Counted from the stretch's first letter, positions 1 through 8,704 are shown. The stretch is DNA of 64,000 bases from Plebeiibacterium sediminum (GCF_026013605.1 NZ_JAPDPJ010000027.1:1-64000); one strand, 5' to 3'. The notes: generated by a model not told the origin, from the sequence alone. Made by a program: numbers and translations.

Positions 1-245
1 ATTCTTTGAACCATATGATCAAAGTTAAGATTTTTAGAAGCTAAAGCAAGATGCACTAAAGTGCATAGTTTTAACTACTTTTGAGACCAATAAATTTAAC
101 CATCCTCTTGTGTGTGAATGTGGATTATTAAATTCACCTGTTTGTTTCATACGATTATATTTTAAATTTTGTCTGGTAAAACCTTCTCCTGGCTTGTTTC
201 ACCTTAATAAATTGTATTTTTCTATAAATAGCTCTGATTAATTCC
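1..245. other. Left-edge intergenic region
   Basis: No gene is visible here. The stretch holds one divergent copy of the recurrent upstream element (listed separately at 84-150) read on the minus strand, so the gene it would serve probably lies beyond the left edge. The rest is AT-rich sequence with no clear terminator for the esterase whose stop codon is at 246. Confidence 0.6.
84..150 (-). promoter_or_regulatory. Recurrent upstream element, copy a (divergent)
   Basis: Read on the minus strand it begins ATGAAACAAACAGG, then has CACACAAGAGGATGGTTAAA, matching the first two conserved blocks of the element found at 7985, 8072, 12251, 36969, 47894 and 51508. The third block (GAGTTCCATATGGCC) is not recognisable. 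Function unknown; see the corresponding finding. Confidence 0.5.
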
Positions 246-1421
246 TTACTTAAATAACTTTTGCGAGAAAACACTTAAGTAATTACGCCAGTTATTCCAG
301 GTATGTCCACCCTCTGTTTCTAAATACTCATATTTAAATCCTTTTTCATCCAGATTCTTTCTGAAGTTTTGCATTCCTTTATAAATCAACACATCATCAC
401 TACCGATGCCAATCCAATATAATTTGAAACCATTTTCTTTTTGTTGAGTAAGTTTCTGATCCACATCTTTATAAATGTATGATGGAGGTGTTGGACCTGG
501 ACGTACGCCTATGGCAGCAGAAAACAAGCCAATATAATCGAATTTATTTGGGTAATTCATTGAAATATAAGCCGTATGATATCCGCCCATTGATAAACCA
601 GCTATGGCACGTCCTTCTTTTTTATTGATGGTACGATAATTACTTTCAACAAAATCCATTACATCCTGAAATGTTTCTTCAAACTTTCCATCCATGGTAT
701 GAGGCAACATAAAATTAGGTCGTTCCAAACCATTGCTTCCTTTTCCGGGAGCAGCTTCCTGCACTACGTTACCATTTGTCATCACTACAATGGCAGGAAC
801 CATTTTTCCCTGACTGATTAAGTTATCAAAAATTTGTGCTGATCGTCCTGTACCTAACCATGCTTCTTCATCACCTCCTACGCCATGTAATAAGTATAAA
901 ACAGGATACTTATCTTTATTATTTTCGTATCCGGCAGGTGTGTATACCGTTAGTCTTCTGTTTTTATCATTTCCTTTCGATTCGTACCATCTAAACGAAA
1001 CGGTACCATGAGGAACCTGTTGAACTTTGTATAAATCGGCTGTACCATCTTCAATAATAAAGATATTTGAAATATTAGCCACATCTCTAATAACATGAGC
1101 ATTACCCGGATCAATGGTTCTAACACTATCTACTTCAAAATGATATCTGTATAATTCAGAAGGAAGAACCTGAGTTGTAAAAGACCAAACTCCATTATCG
1201 CCTTTTTGCATTTCGTATGAAATATTTGCAAAGGCTTTTTCGCTATTTAAATTACCTGTAACAAGAACTTTATCTGCACCTGGTGCTTTAATACGGAAAG
1301 TAACCGTATGGTCGGCATTAACAACAGGAGATTCTATACCTTTCGGTTGAAAAATATCCTGTTGAGCATGGAGCGAAAAATAGAATAATCCGGTAATTAA
1401 TAGTATTATGACTCGTTTCAT
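246..1421 (-). CDS. Exported esterase with N-terminal E-set (CBM48-like) domain
   Basis: Predicted to hydrolyse carboxylic esters in the periplasm or outside the cell. The first 19 residues are a signal peptide ending at AQQ. Residues about 25-125 look like the immunoglobulin-like E-set/CBM48 domain that precedes many Bacteroidota esterases. Residues about 145-391 are an esterase-D/feruloyl-esterase-type alpha/beta hydrolase: PVLYLLHGVGGDEEAW carries the oxyanion region, GLSMGGYHT holds the nucleophile serine, and the histidine is probably in EGGHTWNNW near the C terminus. This architecture matches XynZ-type feruloyl or acetylxylan esterases, but the actual ester is not shown by the sequence. 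It is separated from the upstream aldo/keto reductase operon by a terminator at 1477-1510, so it is probably transcribed on its own. Confidence 0.85.
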   Translation of the reverse strand: MKRVIILLITGLFYFSLHAQQDIFQPKGIESPVVNADHTVTFRIKAPGADKVLVTGNLNSEKAFANISYEMQKGDNGVWSFTTQVLPSELYRYHFEVDSVRTIDPGNAHVIRDVANISNIFIIEDGTADLYKVQQVPHGTVSFRWYESKGNDKNRRLTVYTPAGYENNKDKYPVLYLLHGVGGDEEAWLGTGRSAQIFDNLISQGKMVPAIVVMTNGNVVQEAAPGKGSNGLERPNFMLPHTMDGKFEETFQDVMDFVESNYRTINKKEGRAIAGLSMGGYHTAYISMNYPNKFDYIGLFSAAIGVRPGPTPPSYIYKDVDQKLTQQKENGFKLYWIGIGSDDVLIYKGMQNFRKNLDEKGFKYEYLETEGGHTWNNWRNYLSVFSQKLFK

Positions 1422-1469
1422 ACGTTTTATATTTGATTTTTATTGCTTGTGTAGATTTGATTGGGTGAA

Positions 1470-1510
1470 GTAAAAAGAATCTCAGATATCGTATTTAATA
1501 CCTGAGATTC
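1470..1510 (-). terminator. Rho-independent terminator of the aldo/keto reductase operon
   Basis: Perfect 9-bp inverted repeat GAATCTCAG (1477-1485) / CTGAGATTC (1502-1510). On the minus strand the stem is followed by TTTTTA. It lies just after the stop codon of the aldo/keto reductase gene at 1533. Confidence 0.8.
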
Positions 1511-1532
1511 GATTATAATGTGTCGAGATAAT

Positions 1533-2399
1533 CTATTTCAACTTTCCTCCGTAAACAGGGAACATACTAGCATCTCCGTAATCTTTAATTTGCTCCATAT
1601 TGTACAATACGTCCATATCTTCCTTGGAGATTTCAAAATCAAGGTCTGCGTTATTTTTCATGTGTGCAGGATTAGCTGTTTTAGGCAATGGCAGTAATCC
1701 TAGCTCAATACAGTAACGAATAGATAACTGAGGTACTGAAACGCCGTATTTATCAGCCATTTTAGTAACTGCATCATTTTTCATTAACTCACCATGTGCT
1801 ACAGGAGAATATGCTTCAACAAGAATATCCTGTGCTTTGCAATAGTCAATTAATTCTTTTGGTGTATTACTAATATGTGCTAGTATTTGATTTACCATTG
1901 GTTTAACGGTACAAGTTTCCAGAATATTTTCCACATCCTCTTTTTGGAAATTCGATAAACCAATAGCCTTTAATTTACCCGCTTTATAAGCTTCTTCTAA
2001 GGCTTTCCATGCTTCACGGTTTCCTTCAGCAAAAGAATCTTCTTCGTGAAATTCCATCCATGGTTTTGGGCTATGAATAATCATCATATCAATATAATCC
2101 AAGCCCATTGTAGCAAGAGAACCTTCAATTGCAGCAACTGCTTCATCATACGATTTAACCTCTGCAGCCAATTTTGTTGTTACAAACAATTCTTCTCTGG
2201 GCACACCGCAAGTTCTAACACCCTCACCAACACCTCTTTCATTTTGATAAGCCTGAGCTGTATCAATATGTCGGTAACCTAAATCCACAGCATCTTTAAC
2301 AGCTTTTACTGCATCAGCATCACTAATAAACCAGGTTCCTAATCCTAATTTAGGAATTTCTAATCCGTTTGATAATTTATATGTTTCTTTTAAAATCAT
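1533..2399 (-). CDS. Aldo/keto reductase (DkgA-like)
   Basis: NADPH-dependent cytosolic reductase of small aldehydes or ketones, 288 residues, usual length for the family. The catalytic tetrad is visible: Asp and Tyr in YRHIDTAQAYQNERGVG (about residues 43-59), Lys in FVTTKL (about 77) and His in MMIIHSP (about 110). The cofactor-binding loop LPKTANPAHMKNN is near residues 238-250. It follows the Zn-ADH gene by 26 bp, so both are probably in one transcript. A close paralogue lies at 28227-29129 next to an AraC regulator. In Escherichia coli DkgA sits beside the iron ADH YqhD and the AraC regulator YqhC; a similar gene set here supports a role in aldehyde detoxification. The physiological substrate is inferred. 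Confidence 0.92.
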   Translation of the reverse strand: MILKETYKLSNGLEIPKLGLGTWFISDADAVKAVKDAVDLGYRHIDTAQAYQNERGVGEGVRTCGVPREELFVTTKLAAEVKSYDEAVAAIEGSLATMGLDYIDMMIIHSPKPWMEFHEEDSFAEGNREAWKALEEAYKAGKLKAIGLSNFQKEDVENILETCTVKPMVNQILAHISNTPKELIDYCKAQDILVEAYSPVAHGELMKNDAVTKMADKYGVSVPQLSIRYCIELGLLPLPKTANPAHMKNNADLDFEISKEDMDVLYNMEQIKDYGDASMFPVYGGKLK

Positions 2400-2425
2400 A
2401 ATAATTTGTTTTAATTAATTAACTA

Positions 2426-3625
2426 TTAAAATGTAGCAGCATCAATTACATATCTGTAACGTGCTTTTTTGTTCTCTACATTCTTCCATGCTTCGTTTAT
2501 TTCTTCTGCAGAAATCATTTTAATTTCAGGTTTCACACCATTATCAGCACAGTAATGAATCACTTCCTGAGTTTCCGGAATTCCACCAATTAACGATGCA
2601 TTAAAATTAACACGAGTAGCAGCTAAAGCTATATTGCTTAGATTAATAGCAAATCCTTCAGGCATACCTACATAAGTAAAATTTCCGTAAGGTTTAACAC
2701 ATGCCACATATGGCGCCGCATTAAACTGATAAGGAATAGTACAAATCATGTAGTCCAGCTTTTTAGCATATGCTCCCATGCTACTGAATTTTTCATCTAC
2801 TACAATCACCTCTTTGGCTCCCCACGATTTAATATCATCAACTTTGTCAGGAGATGTTGTAAAAGCATATACTTCAGCACCTTTTGAAACGGCTAATTTC
2901 ACAGCTAAATGGCCTAATCCACCAATTCCGGCAACGCCTACTTTGTCTCCAATTTTAAAATCCTCTTTCATTAAAGGAGAATATGTTGTAATACCAGCAC
3001 ATAATAAAGGTGCAGCTTCCTGAAGAGTAATATGTTCAGGAATATGGACCGCAAAATGATCTCTTACTACAATATTGGAAGCATAACCGCCCTGTGTTAT
3101 ACCTGTTGGTGATTTTTTATCAGGATATCCATAAGTAAATAAGGTCTGACCATTTTCGCAGTAATGCTCCTCTCCGTGAGTACAGCTGTCGCAAGTCATA
3201 CAGCTATCCACCATACAACCTACTCCAGCACGATCACCAACTTTGAATTTAGTTACATTTTTACCAACTGCAGCCACAATACCTACTATTTCGTGACCAG
3301 GGATCTGAGGATATTGTTGTGGTCCCCAGTGACCTTTCATCTGGTGAATATCTGAATGGCAAATACTTGCATATTTTACATCAATTAATACATCGTTATC
3401 ACCTACAGGACGACGTTCGAAGTCCCAAGGTTTTAGCTCGCCTGACGTATCGAAAGCGGCATAACCTTTCGATTTTATATTATGACTCATATTATTTGAA
3501 TTTATACTGCCTGCAAAAGCTGACATTGGATTACTTAATAAAAAAGAAGCACCTGCTCCTGCTAAAGCTGTTTTTTGAAGAAAATCTCTTCTTGACTGTT
3601 TTTTGTTGATTTTATTTTCACTCAT
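2426..3625 (-). CDS. Zn-dependent NAD(P) alcohol dehydrogenase with Tat-like leader
   Basis: Medium-chain dehydrogenase of the cinnamyl-alcohol-dehydrogenase/YahK type, reducing aldehydes to alcohols. Catalytic zinc ligands sit in SICHSDIHQMKGH and PGHEIVG. The structural zinc loop is CMTCDSCTHGEEHYC. The nucleotide-binding motif is GIGGLGHLAVKLA. The first about 40 residues are unusual: KKQSRRDFLQKTALAGAGASF is a twin-arginine motif with a hydrophobic stretch ending near AFAG, so this enzyme is probably exported folded, although most YahK homologues are cytosolic. A periplasmic location would remove it from the NADPH pool, so either the leader is uncleaved or the cofactor supply differs. It is the first gene of a pair with the aldo/keto reductase. 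Confidence 0.9.
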   Translation of the reverse strand: MSENKINKKQSRRDFLQKTALAGAGASFLLSNPMSAFAGSINSNNMSHNIKSKGYAAFDTSGELKPWDFERRPVGDNDVLIDVKYASICHSDIHQMKGHWGPQQYPQIPGHEIVGIVAAVGKNVTKFKVGDRAGVGCMVDSCMTCDSCTHGEEHYCENGQTLFTYGYPDKKSPTGITQGGYASNIVVRDHFAVHIPEHITLQEAAPLLCAGITTYSPLMKEDFKIGDKVGVAGIGGLGHLAVKLAVSKGAEVYAFTTSPDKVDDIKSWGAKEVIVVDEKFSSMGAYAKKLDYMICTIPYQFNAAPYVACVKPYGNFTYVGMPEGFAINLSNIALAATRVNFNASLIGGIPETQEVIHYCADNGVKPEIKMISAEEINEAWKNVENKKARYRYVIDAATF

Positions 3626-3698
3626 AATGATACATTTAAGTAATTAAAAATTAAGTCAATAAATTGATAGGCTTTGATCAACCATATCATTATATAGT

Positions 3699-4259
3699 TT
3701 AGTTTATTTCTTCAATAACCTTTGCAGGAATACCTGCGACTACTGTATTAGCTGAGACATCTTTTGTTACAACAGATCCTGCCGTAACAACAGCATTCTC
3801 TCCTACTGTTATTCCCGGTAAAATCGTTGCACCTGCACCAATAGTTGCATTTCTTTTGATAATTACCGGTTTTGCCCCCAAAGCTCTTCTTTCTGATGGT
3901 TTAACCGGATGTTCTTCTGTTACAATATTTACTTTAGGACCAATCAACACATCATCTTCTATTGTAATGGTACCCATATCGAGCAATGAACAAGAGTGAT
4001 CGATACATACATTTTTTCCAATACGGGTAAAAAGACCAATATTTACAAAGACAGGTGGCTTAATGGTTGAAGTTACATCAAGCATATTTCCTGAGATATT
4101 GCTCCATTGCTTTCGAACTGAATCAGGATTTGTTGTGGCATTAAGATTAATAAGCAAATTATTAGTTCGAGAGGCAGCTTCTGCTATTTGATGATGTGCA
4201 GGATCACTGTATGGAATCACTTCACCACTTTGTAATCTTTGAAATACATCTTTATTCAT
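3699..4259 (-). CDS. LbH-family O-acetyltransferase (copy 1)
   Basis: Acetyl-CoA-dependent acyltransferase with a left-handed parallel beta-helix, 186 residues, similar to maltose/galactoside O-acetyltransferases. An N-terminal helical MAC-type region (residues 1-60) is followed by hexapeptide repeats such as ITIEDDVLIGPKVNI, ATIGAGATILPGITVGENAVV and SVVTKDV. The catalytic histidine is in TEEHPVKP. It is a tandem paralogue of the next gene (4331-4888) and related to the gene at 8158-8700. The acceptor is not predictable; in detoxification clusters such enzymes may acetylate small alcohols or sugars. Spacing of 72 bp to the upstream copy fits one operon. Confidence 0.85.
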   Translation of the reverse strand: MNKDVFQRLQSGEVIPYSDPAHHQIAEAASRTNNLLINLNATTNPDSVRKQWSNISGNMLDVTSTIKPPVFVNIGLFTRIGKNVCIDHSCSLLDMGTITIEDDVLIGPKVNIVTEEHPVKPSERRALGAKPVIIKRNATIGAGATILPGITVGENAVVTAGSVVTKDVSANTVVAGIPAKVIEEIN

Positions 4260-4330
4260 TAGTTTATTGGAATAAATATATTTTGTAATAAAAGTTCGTA
4301 AACCTATTTTAGTTAAGAAAATTTTCAGGT

Positions 4331-4888
4331 TTAAATATTTCTGATCACTTTAGCCGGAACTCCACCAACAATTGTATTTGGTGGCACATCTTTATTTACA
4401 ACCGCACCTGCAGCAACTATGGAATTTTCACCAACTGTAACTCCAGGTAAAATAGTAACACCTGCACTTAACCAGGCATTCTTTTTAATCACAATAGGTT
4501 TAACCTCCATTGCTTTCCTGTTAGTAGGATCAATAGGATGACCTTCTGTTATTAAATTAGCTTTAGGACCAATCAACACATCGTCTTCTATGGTAATAGT
4601 ACCCAAAGCCAGCATGGTGCATGCATGGTTGATGTAAATATTTTTACCAACTGTTACAAATTCGGCATGATTTACCATTACAGGTATTTGAATATAACTG
4701 CTTGCATCCAAAGCAGTACCTGATAAATCGCCCCATAATTTGCGCAATGTATCAGGATCTGAGGTATTATTATACTTAACCAATAACTCAGTGGTACGAA
4801 GTCCGGATTCACTTACCTGTGTAAATTGAGGGTCACTGAAAGTAACCAACTCCCCTGCTTGCATTCTTTCAAAAACGTTTTTACTCAT
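4331..4888 (-). CDS. LbH-family O-acetyltransferase (copy 2)
   Basis: Paralogue of the preceding acetyltransferase with nearly the same length (185 residues) and the same order of elements: N-terminal helical part MSKNVFERMQAGELVTFSDP, hexapeptide repeats (ITIEDDVLIGPKANL, VTILPGVTVGENSIVAAGAVV), and catalytic histidine in TEGHPIDP. The two copies keep the same C-terminal signature (GVPAKVIRNI versus GIPAKVIEEI), which points to tandem duplication followed by divergence. It starts 15 bp after the stop codon of the iron alcohol dehydrogenase gene and is probably co-transcribed with it. Acceptor unknown. Confidence 0.85.
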   Translation of the reverse strand: MSKNVFERMQAGELVTFSDPQFTQVSESGLRTTELLVKYNNTSDPDTLRKLWGDLSGTALDASSYIQIPVMVNHAEFVTVGKNIYINHACTMLALGTITIEDDVLIGPKANLITEGHPIDPTNRKAMEVKPIVIKKNAWLSAGVTILPGVTVGENSIVAAGAVVNKDVPPNTIVGGVPAKVIRNI

Positions 4889-4903
4889 ACCTTTTAAATT
4901 CTA

Positions 4904-6052
4904 TTACTTTGCATTTTCAAATACTGTAGTAAGCATTTCTTTGGTGTAAAGTGCATCAGCACCTAACATTTGAGCTCCTGCAAATAATTTTTCAACCATC
5001 ATTTCAATGCCTTCCTCAGGAATATTACCCTCTTTAAGCGTTACTGGAGCGCCAATTTTAGTATACCAATTTTTAAGTGCCTCAATACCTTCCTCTGCTG
5101 TGTCTTTATTGAAAATTTCTTTTGCAAAACGAGCAAAACGATCAGGTAATAGATTCATTTGCCATTTCATCCATGCAGGGACTACAATAGATAATCCGGC
5201 ACCATGCGCAATGTTATATTCTGCCGACATGGTGTGCTCAATAAAGTGCGTATCAAATCGATTGTTTTCAACCCCACAGTTGGTTGTAAAGTTTAAGGCA
5301 TTGGTAGCTGCCCATGCAAATTCTCCACGAGCTTCATAATTTCCTGCATCTTCCAACAACACTTCAGTTGTACGAATCACCGTTCTTAAAATATTTTCAA
5401 CATATCCGGCAATATATTCAGGTAAATAAGTAGCTGTTAAGTACATGTCTAAACTGTGAGCAAAAATATCTGCTGCTGAATAGGCTAAATATTCTTTGGT
5501 AACAGTGGCTTGTAATTCAGGATTAACTACAGACACTGTTGGGAAAGTAGCTGTACTCCTGATACTCATTTTTTGCTTTGTTTCTTCGTTTGTAACAACA
5601 GCATAATTGTTCATTTCACTACCTGAAGCAGCCAAGGTCATTACTGAAAAAATTCTTAAAGCCTCTGTTGATTGAGCCTTAAATGTGAAGAAATCCCAAA
5701 CATCACCTTCATAAACGGCTCCTGCGGCAATAGCTTTTGACGAATCTAATACAGAAGCTCCTCCTATACCAAGTATTGCATCCACATTTTTACTCTTAGC
5801 CAATTCAATACCTTCGTAAACTTTACTTAGAACAGGATTACTGATTATTCCACCTAATTCTTCGTATGCAATTCCTTTTTCATCCAGAGATTTGGTGACT
5901 TTACCGAATAAACCACTTTTTTTAATACGCTCTGAACCGTAAACAATCAATACTTTTTTAAGACCATACTCTGAAATGTATTGTCCCATTTGTTCTTCTT
6001 TTCCTTTTCCGAATTCAATTCGGGTAGGATTATAATATGCAAAATCTTTCAT
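4904..6052 (-). CDS. Iron-containing alcohol dehydrogenase (YqhD/BDH-like)
   Basis: NADPH-dependent, metal-dependent aldehyde reductase, 382 residues. The coenzyme domain has GIGGASVLDSSKAIAAGA. The four metal ligands of the family are visible: Asp and His in SAADIFAHSLD, His in FIEHTMSAEYN and His in NIAHGAGLSIV. YqhD-type enzymes reduce a wide range of short-chain and lipid-peroxidation aldehydes; the surrounding aldo/keto reductase, Zn-ADH, flavodoxin and cupin genes agree with that role. The gene is 69 bp downstream of the flavodoxin gene and 15 bp upstream of an acetyltransferase gene, so it is probably an internal member of a long operon. Confidence 0.92.
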   Translation of the reverse strand: MKDFAYYNPTRIEFGKGKEEQMGQYISEYGLKKVLIVYGSERIKKSGLFGKVTKSLDEKGIAYEELGGIISNPVLSKVYEGIELAKSKNVDAILGIGGASVLDSSKAIAAGAVYEGDVWDFFTFKAQSTEALRIFSVMTLAASGSEMNNYAVVTNEETKQKMSIRSTATFPTVSVVNPELQATVTKEYLAYSAADIFAHSLDMYLTATYLPEYIAGYVENILRTVIRTTEVLLEDAGNYEARGEFAWAATNALNFTTNCGVENNRFDTHFIEHTMSAEYNIAHGAGLSIVVPAWMKWQMNLLPDRFARFAKEIFNKDTAEEGIEALKNWYTKIGAPVTLKEGNIPEEGIEMMVEKLFAGAQMLGADALYTKEMLTTVFENAK

Positions 6053-6121
6053 TTTTAACTTTTTAGATGATTAAACCTCTCTATTTCGAATTCATAGAAC
6101 TGAGAATAAAATAGATATAGT

Positions 6122-6679
6122 TTATTTTTTTAATTCTTCAATCCAATCAATAACTTCACTGTTGTTTCTACTAACTGAGCCTCCATTTAAGGATAAGCCT
6201 TTTACTATTTTGGCAGAATGACAATATTTGGTAAAATCTCTCAGACTATTTCCTAATCCTCCACCACCGTGAGTACAAAATGGTATGATGGTTTTTCCTG
6301 AAAAATTATGATTCGATAAAAAGGTTAATATTGGAGCAGGAAATGTATTGCACCAATTGGGATAACCAATAAAAATGGTTTCGTAAGAGGCTATTGTATC
6401 CAAATCTTCCATAAGCTCAGGTCTTTGATCCTCACGTAACTCCAGTCTGGCTCTGTTTACAACATCACGATAAACTGAAGAATAGGCTTCCTCTGCACAA
6501 ATTTCAAAAATATCACCTCCCAGCTGATTATGAATTTGTTTTGCAACAACAGCGGTGTTTCCGCTCCACGAAAAATATGCCACCAAAATATGATCTGATT
6601 CTTCCAATACCATTTTCTTTTGAAGTATTACACTATAAAAGTGTCCTAATAGTTTGTTATATAATCTGGAGATAAACAT
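6122..6679 (-). CDS. Flavodoxin-family protein
   Basis: Small FMN protein, probably an electron carrier or quinone/nitro-type reductase component. The FMN phosphate loop is FSWSGNTAVVAKQI (about residues 36-50), followed by the flavodoxin pattern FIGYPNWCNTFPAPILTFL and GGGGLGNSLRDF. The listed start gives an N-terminal extension of 22 residues with hydrophobic character (MFISRLYNKLLGHFYSVI); an internal ATG at 6613 (MVLEESDHILVAYF) would give a normal-length flavodoxin and may be the true start. The gene begins one base before the stop codon of the cupin gene ends, so translation is probably coupled. Confidence 0.85.
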   Translation of the reverse strand: MFISRLYNKLLGHFYSVILQKKMVLEESDHILVAYFSWSGNTAVVAKQIHNQLGGDIFEICAEEAYSSVYRDVVNRARLELREDQRPELMEDLDTIASYETIFIGYPNWCNTFPAPILTFLSNHNFSGKTIIPFCTHGGGGLGNSLRDFTKYCHSAKIVKGLSLNGGSVSRNNSEVIDWIEELKK

Positions 6680-7207
6680 TTACTCTGCTAAAACGCTGGA
6701 ATATTGTTCATCAGTTACTTTATCACCCCATGCAACATTTTGTCCATCTTTATAATTAGTTAGTGCAATATGAACAAACTCGCTATTAGCTGCAGCGCCA
6801 TGCCAGTGATTTACATGAGGAGGAATATTAACCACATCACCTTTTTTAATTTTTCTTACAGGTTCACCTTCTGCTTTATAAAATCCTTCTCCTGCAAGTA
6901 CTAATAAAACCTGACCTTTAGGGTGTGTATGCCAGTTGGTACGTGATTTTGCATCAAAAATGACGTTGGCAATGGAATATTCATTGTTCTCATCATTCTT
7001 TAACATCATATTTACTCCTACTTTTCCGGTAAAGAATTTATTTAGGAAATCACCCTGTGCAGGATTTTGTGTAAAAATTGGATCGATAGCATTTACTGCT
7101 TCAGCAAGTTTTGCAACTTCTTGTGTTTTTTCTGTTGGTTGACTACAAGAATATGCAGCCAGTAAAATGCTTAATGTCAATATGCTATTTAAAAATATTT
7201 TCTTCAT
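6680..7207 (-). CDS. Exported cupin-domain protein
   Basis: Single-domain cupin, 175 residues, with a lipoprotein-type signal sequence (LLAAYSCSQPTEK, cysteine at about residue 21). Metal-binding cupin motif 1 is WHTHPKGQVLLVLAGEGFY and motif 2 is GDVVNIPPHVNHWHGA. Proteins of this kind are repeatedly encoded beside carboxymuconolactone-decarboxylase-like proteins, flavodoxins and aldo/keto reductases in Bacteroidota and Firmicutes, and are presumed to bind a metal and act on, or sense, reactive small molecules. The biochemical reaction is unknown. The signal sequence places this copy on a membrane facing the periplasm. Co-transcription with the CMD gene (12 bp upstream) is likely. Confidence 0.85.
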   Translation of the reverse strand: MKKIFLNSILTLSILLAAYSCSQPTEKTQEVAKLAEAVNAIDPIFTQNPAQGDFLNKFFTGKVGVNMMLKNDENNEYSIANVIFDAKSRTNWHTHPKGQVLLVLAGEGFYKAEGEPVRKIKKGDVVNIPPHVNHWHGAAANSEFVHIALTNYKDGQNVAWGDKVTDEQYSSVLAE

Positions 7208-7218
7208 AATATATTATT

Positions 7219-7962
7219 TTATTTATTTGTGTTTACTCTGTTTACAAGACCTTTTAGTATGGCACGACCTTCATTAGCTTCTGTTTCACCAACTGTTTTT
7301 TCAATAAGATCAAACATATCATTATACTGAGCTTCAGTAATACCTACGTTCATTCCAAAAAACAAATGAGCTCCTAATTGAGATCCAACACCAGACATGC
7401 TGGCTAAAGCTGCATTGGTCACTAATTCTCTTTGATGATATGAAAGCACATCACTTTCAAAGATATCTGCAAATAGATGCTCCTTTAAGAAAGCATCAAT
7501 GCGTGGAGAAAACTCACCAAAACCTGGTGCCGGTTTAGATTGAGGCATTTTAGTTAATTCTTCTAATACTTTTCGCCCTCTTTCATAGCGGTCGCCTTCA
7601 TTACTATGCATTTTAATTTCCTTGCCTTGTTTATCTGTAATACCTTTACTTTTTCTTTCATCAATCACTTTTCTGAAAGTATTGATACCATTTAAGCTTC
7701 TGGGGAAACCACAGTAAGCATAAAGTTGTACAAGAGCTTCGTTAATTTCGTTAATGCTTACTCCTGCATCCAGTCCTTCGTTTAAAGCTTCAGTTAATTC
7801 AGGAATTTTTCCCTGAGCTGTATAACTTGAAATAGCAACCAGACTTTTTTGCTGTGCATCTAATTTTTGATTGTCTGCTTTAGAATTCTTTGCTTCAGAA
7901 TAAAATGATATACAAAGAACTGCAAGCATTAATGTTATAATACGTATTGTGTTTGATTTCAT
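7219..7962 (-). CDS. Exported carboxymuconolactone decarboxylase-like protein
   Basis: Protein of the AhpD/CMD fold with two repeats: residues about 30-110 (KIPELTEALNEGL to YCGFPRSLNGINTFRKV) and about 130-245 (ELVTNAALASMSGVGSQLGAH). There is no CxxC, so it is not a classic AhpD peroxidase. I place the start at the ATG at 7962 (MKSNTIRIITLMLAVLC), which gives a clean signal peptide; the reading frame stays open for 17 further codons up to 8013, but those codons fall inside the recurrent upstream element and are not credible as protein. Two tandem copies of that element precede the gene. It is followed by the cupin gene after 11 bp. Confidence 0.85.
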   Translation of the reverse strand: MKSNTIRIITLMLAVLCISFYSEAKNSKADNQKLDAQQKSLVAISSYTAQGKIPELTEALNEGLDAGVSINEINEALVQLYAYCGFPRSLNGINTFRKVIDERKSKGITDKQGKEIKMHSNEGDRYERGRKVLEELTKMPQSKPAPGFGEFSPRIDAFLKEHLFADIFESDVLSYHQRELVTNAALASMSGVGSQLGAHLFFGMNVGITEAQYNDMFDLIEKTVGETEANEGRAILKGLVNRVNTNK

Positions 7963-7984
7963 GTGTCTAAAATTTGTTTTATTT

Positions 7985-8051
7985 GGCCACATGGAACTCG
8001 CCTCTATAGTCATTCTCGTGTGTGAGAAGTTTTTATCATGGCTCGTTTCAT
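7985..8051 (-). promoter_or_regulatory. Recurrent upstream element, copy b1
   Basis: On the minus strand it reads ATGAAACGAGCCATGATAA, then TCACACACGAGAATGACT, then GAGTTCCATGTGGCC, and ends 22 nt before the CMD start codon (the TCC triplet lies 33 nt before it). It is a tandem neighbour of copy b2. See finding. Confidence 0.65.
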
Positions 8052-8071
8052 GTGATTACTTTTCTTTTAAT

Positions 8072-8136
8072 TGCTACATGGAACTCACCAATTTAATCAT
8101 CCTCTTGTGAGTGAATTCGTTATCATGGCTCGTTTT
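8072..8136 (-). promoter_or_regulatory. Recurrent upstream element, copy b2
   Basis: Same block order as copy b1: AAACGAGCCATGATAACGAA, ACTCACAAGAGGATGATTAA, GTGAGTTCCATGTAGC. In this copy ACTCAC and GTGAGT can pair. The sequence after it leads directly into copy b1 at the spacing at which other copies lead into a start codon. Confidence 0.65.
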
Positions 8137-8157
8137 AAAATTATTATATGTTTGTAT

Positions 8158-8700
8158 TTATACAGTCTTTATAACTCTGCAAGGATTCCCTACAGCAACA
8201 GAACGTGGAGGAATACTTCTGGTAACAACACTACCGGCTCCAATGGTACATCCTTCACCAATTGATACTCCTGGTAGAATAACAGAACCGCCACCAATCC
8301 ATACATTATCACCGATTTCAATTTTACTGCATGAAGATTCACCCTCTACCCTTTTTACAGGATCTGTTGGATGAATAGCCGTATACATCTGAACATTTGG
8401 ACCAATAAAAGCATGATCGCCAATTATGATTTCGCCAAAAGGCTGAAATGCGCAGTTGAAATTTATAAATACCTTTTTCCCGAATTGAATTTTATTGCCA
8501 CCATAATTACAATGAAAAGGCGGGTTGATCTGAACATCCTCAAATTTGCGTTCAAATAACTCTTCAAGATAGCTTATATCTCCGGTAGTATTAAACTTTA
8601 AAGTTAATTGAGCGGCTTCTTTGCGCATATTTACAAATTCAGGAGCAAAAGCATCATAGGTTACTTCCGGAAATTTATTGTTTTGTTTTATATCTTCCAT
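8158..8700 (-). CDS. Maltose/galactoside-type O-acetyltransferase
   Basis: LbH acyltransferase of the LacA/Maa type, 180 residues. The N-terminal helical part contains YEELFERKFED-like spacing (YLEELFERKFED), followed by FHCNYGGNKIQFGKKVFINFNC, the signature of sugar O-acetyltransferases. Catalytic histidine in YTAIHPTDP. Hexapeptide repeats: DNVWIGGGSVILPGVSIGEGCTIGAGSVV. It transfers acetyl from acetyl-CoA to a sugar or small alcohol hydroxyl in the cytosol. It follows the cyclophilin-like gene by 4 bp, a strong sign of one transcript. It is more typical of LacA than the two copies at 3699 and 4331. Confidence 0.88.
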   Translation of the reverse strand: MEDIKQNNKFPEVTYDAFAPEFVNMRKEAAQLTLKFNTTGDISYLEELFERKFEDVQINPPFHCNYGGNKIQFGKKVFINFNCAFQPFGEIIIGDHAFIGPNVQMYTAIHPTDPVKRVEGESSCSKIEIGDNVWIGGGSVILPGVSIGEGCTIGAGSVVTRSIPPRSVAVGNPCRVIKTV

Positions 8701-8704
8701 AACC

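Noticed and set aside
7963-8013. N-terminal extension of the CMD gene starting MTIEASSMW
   Set aside because: These codons lie in the recurrent upstream element. The same block reads in a different frame or has stop codons in other copies, and the ATG at 7962 gives a proper signal peptide.
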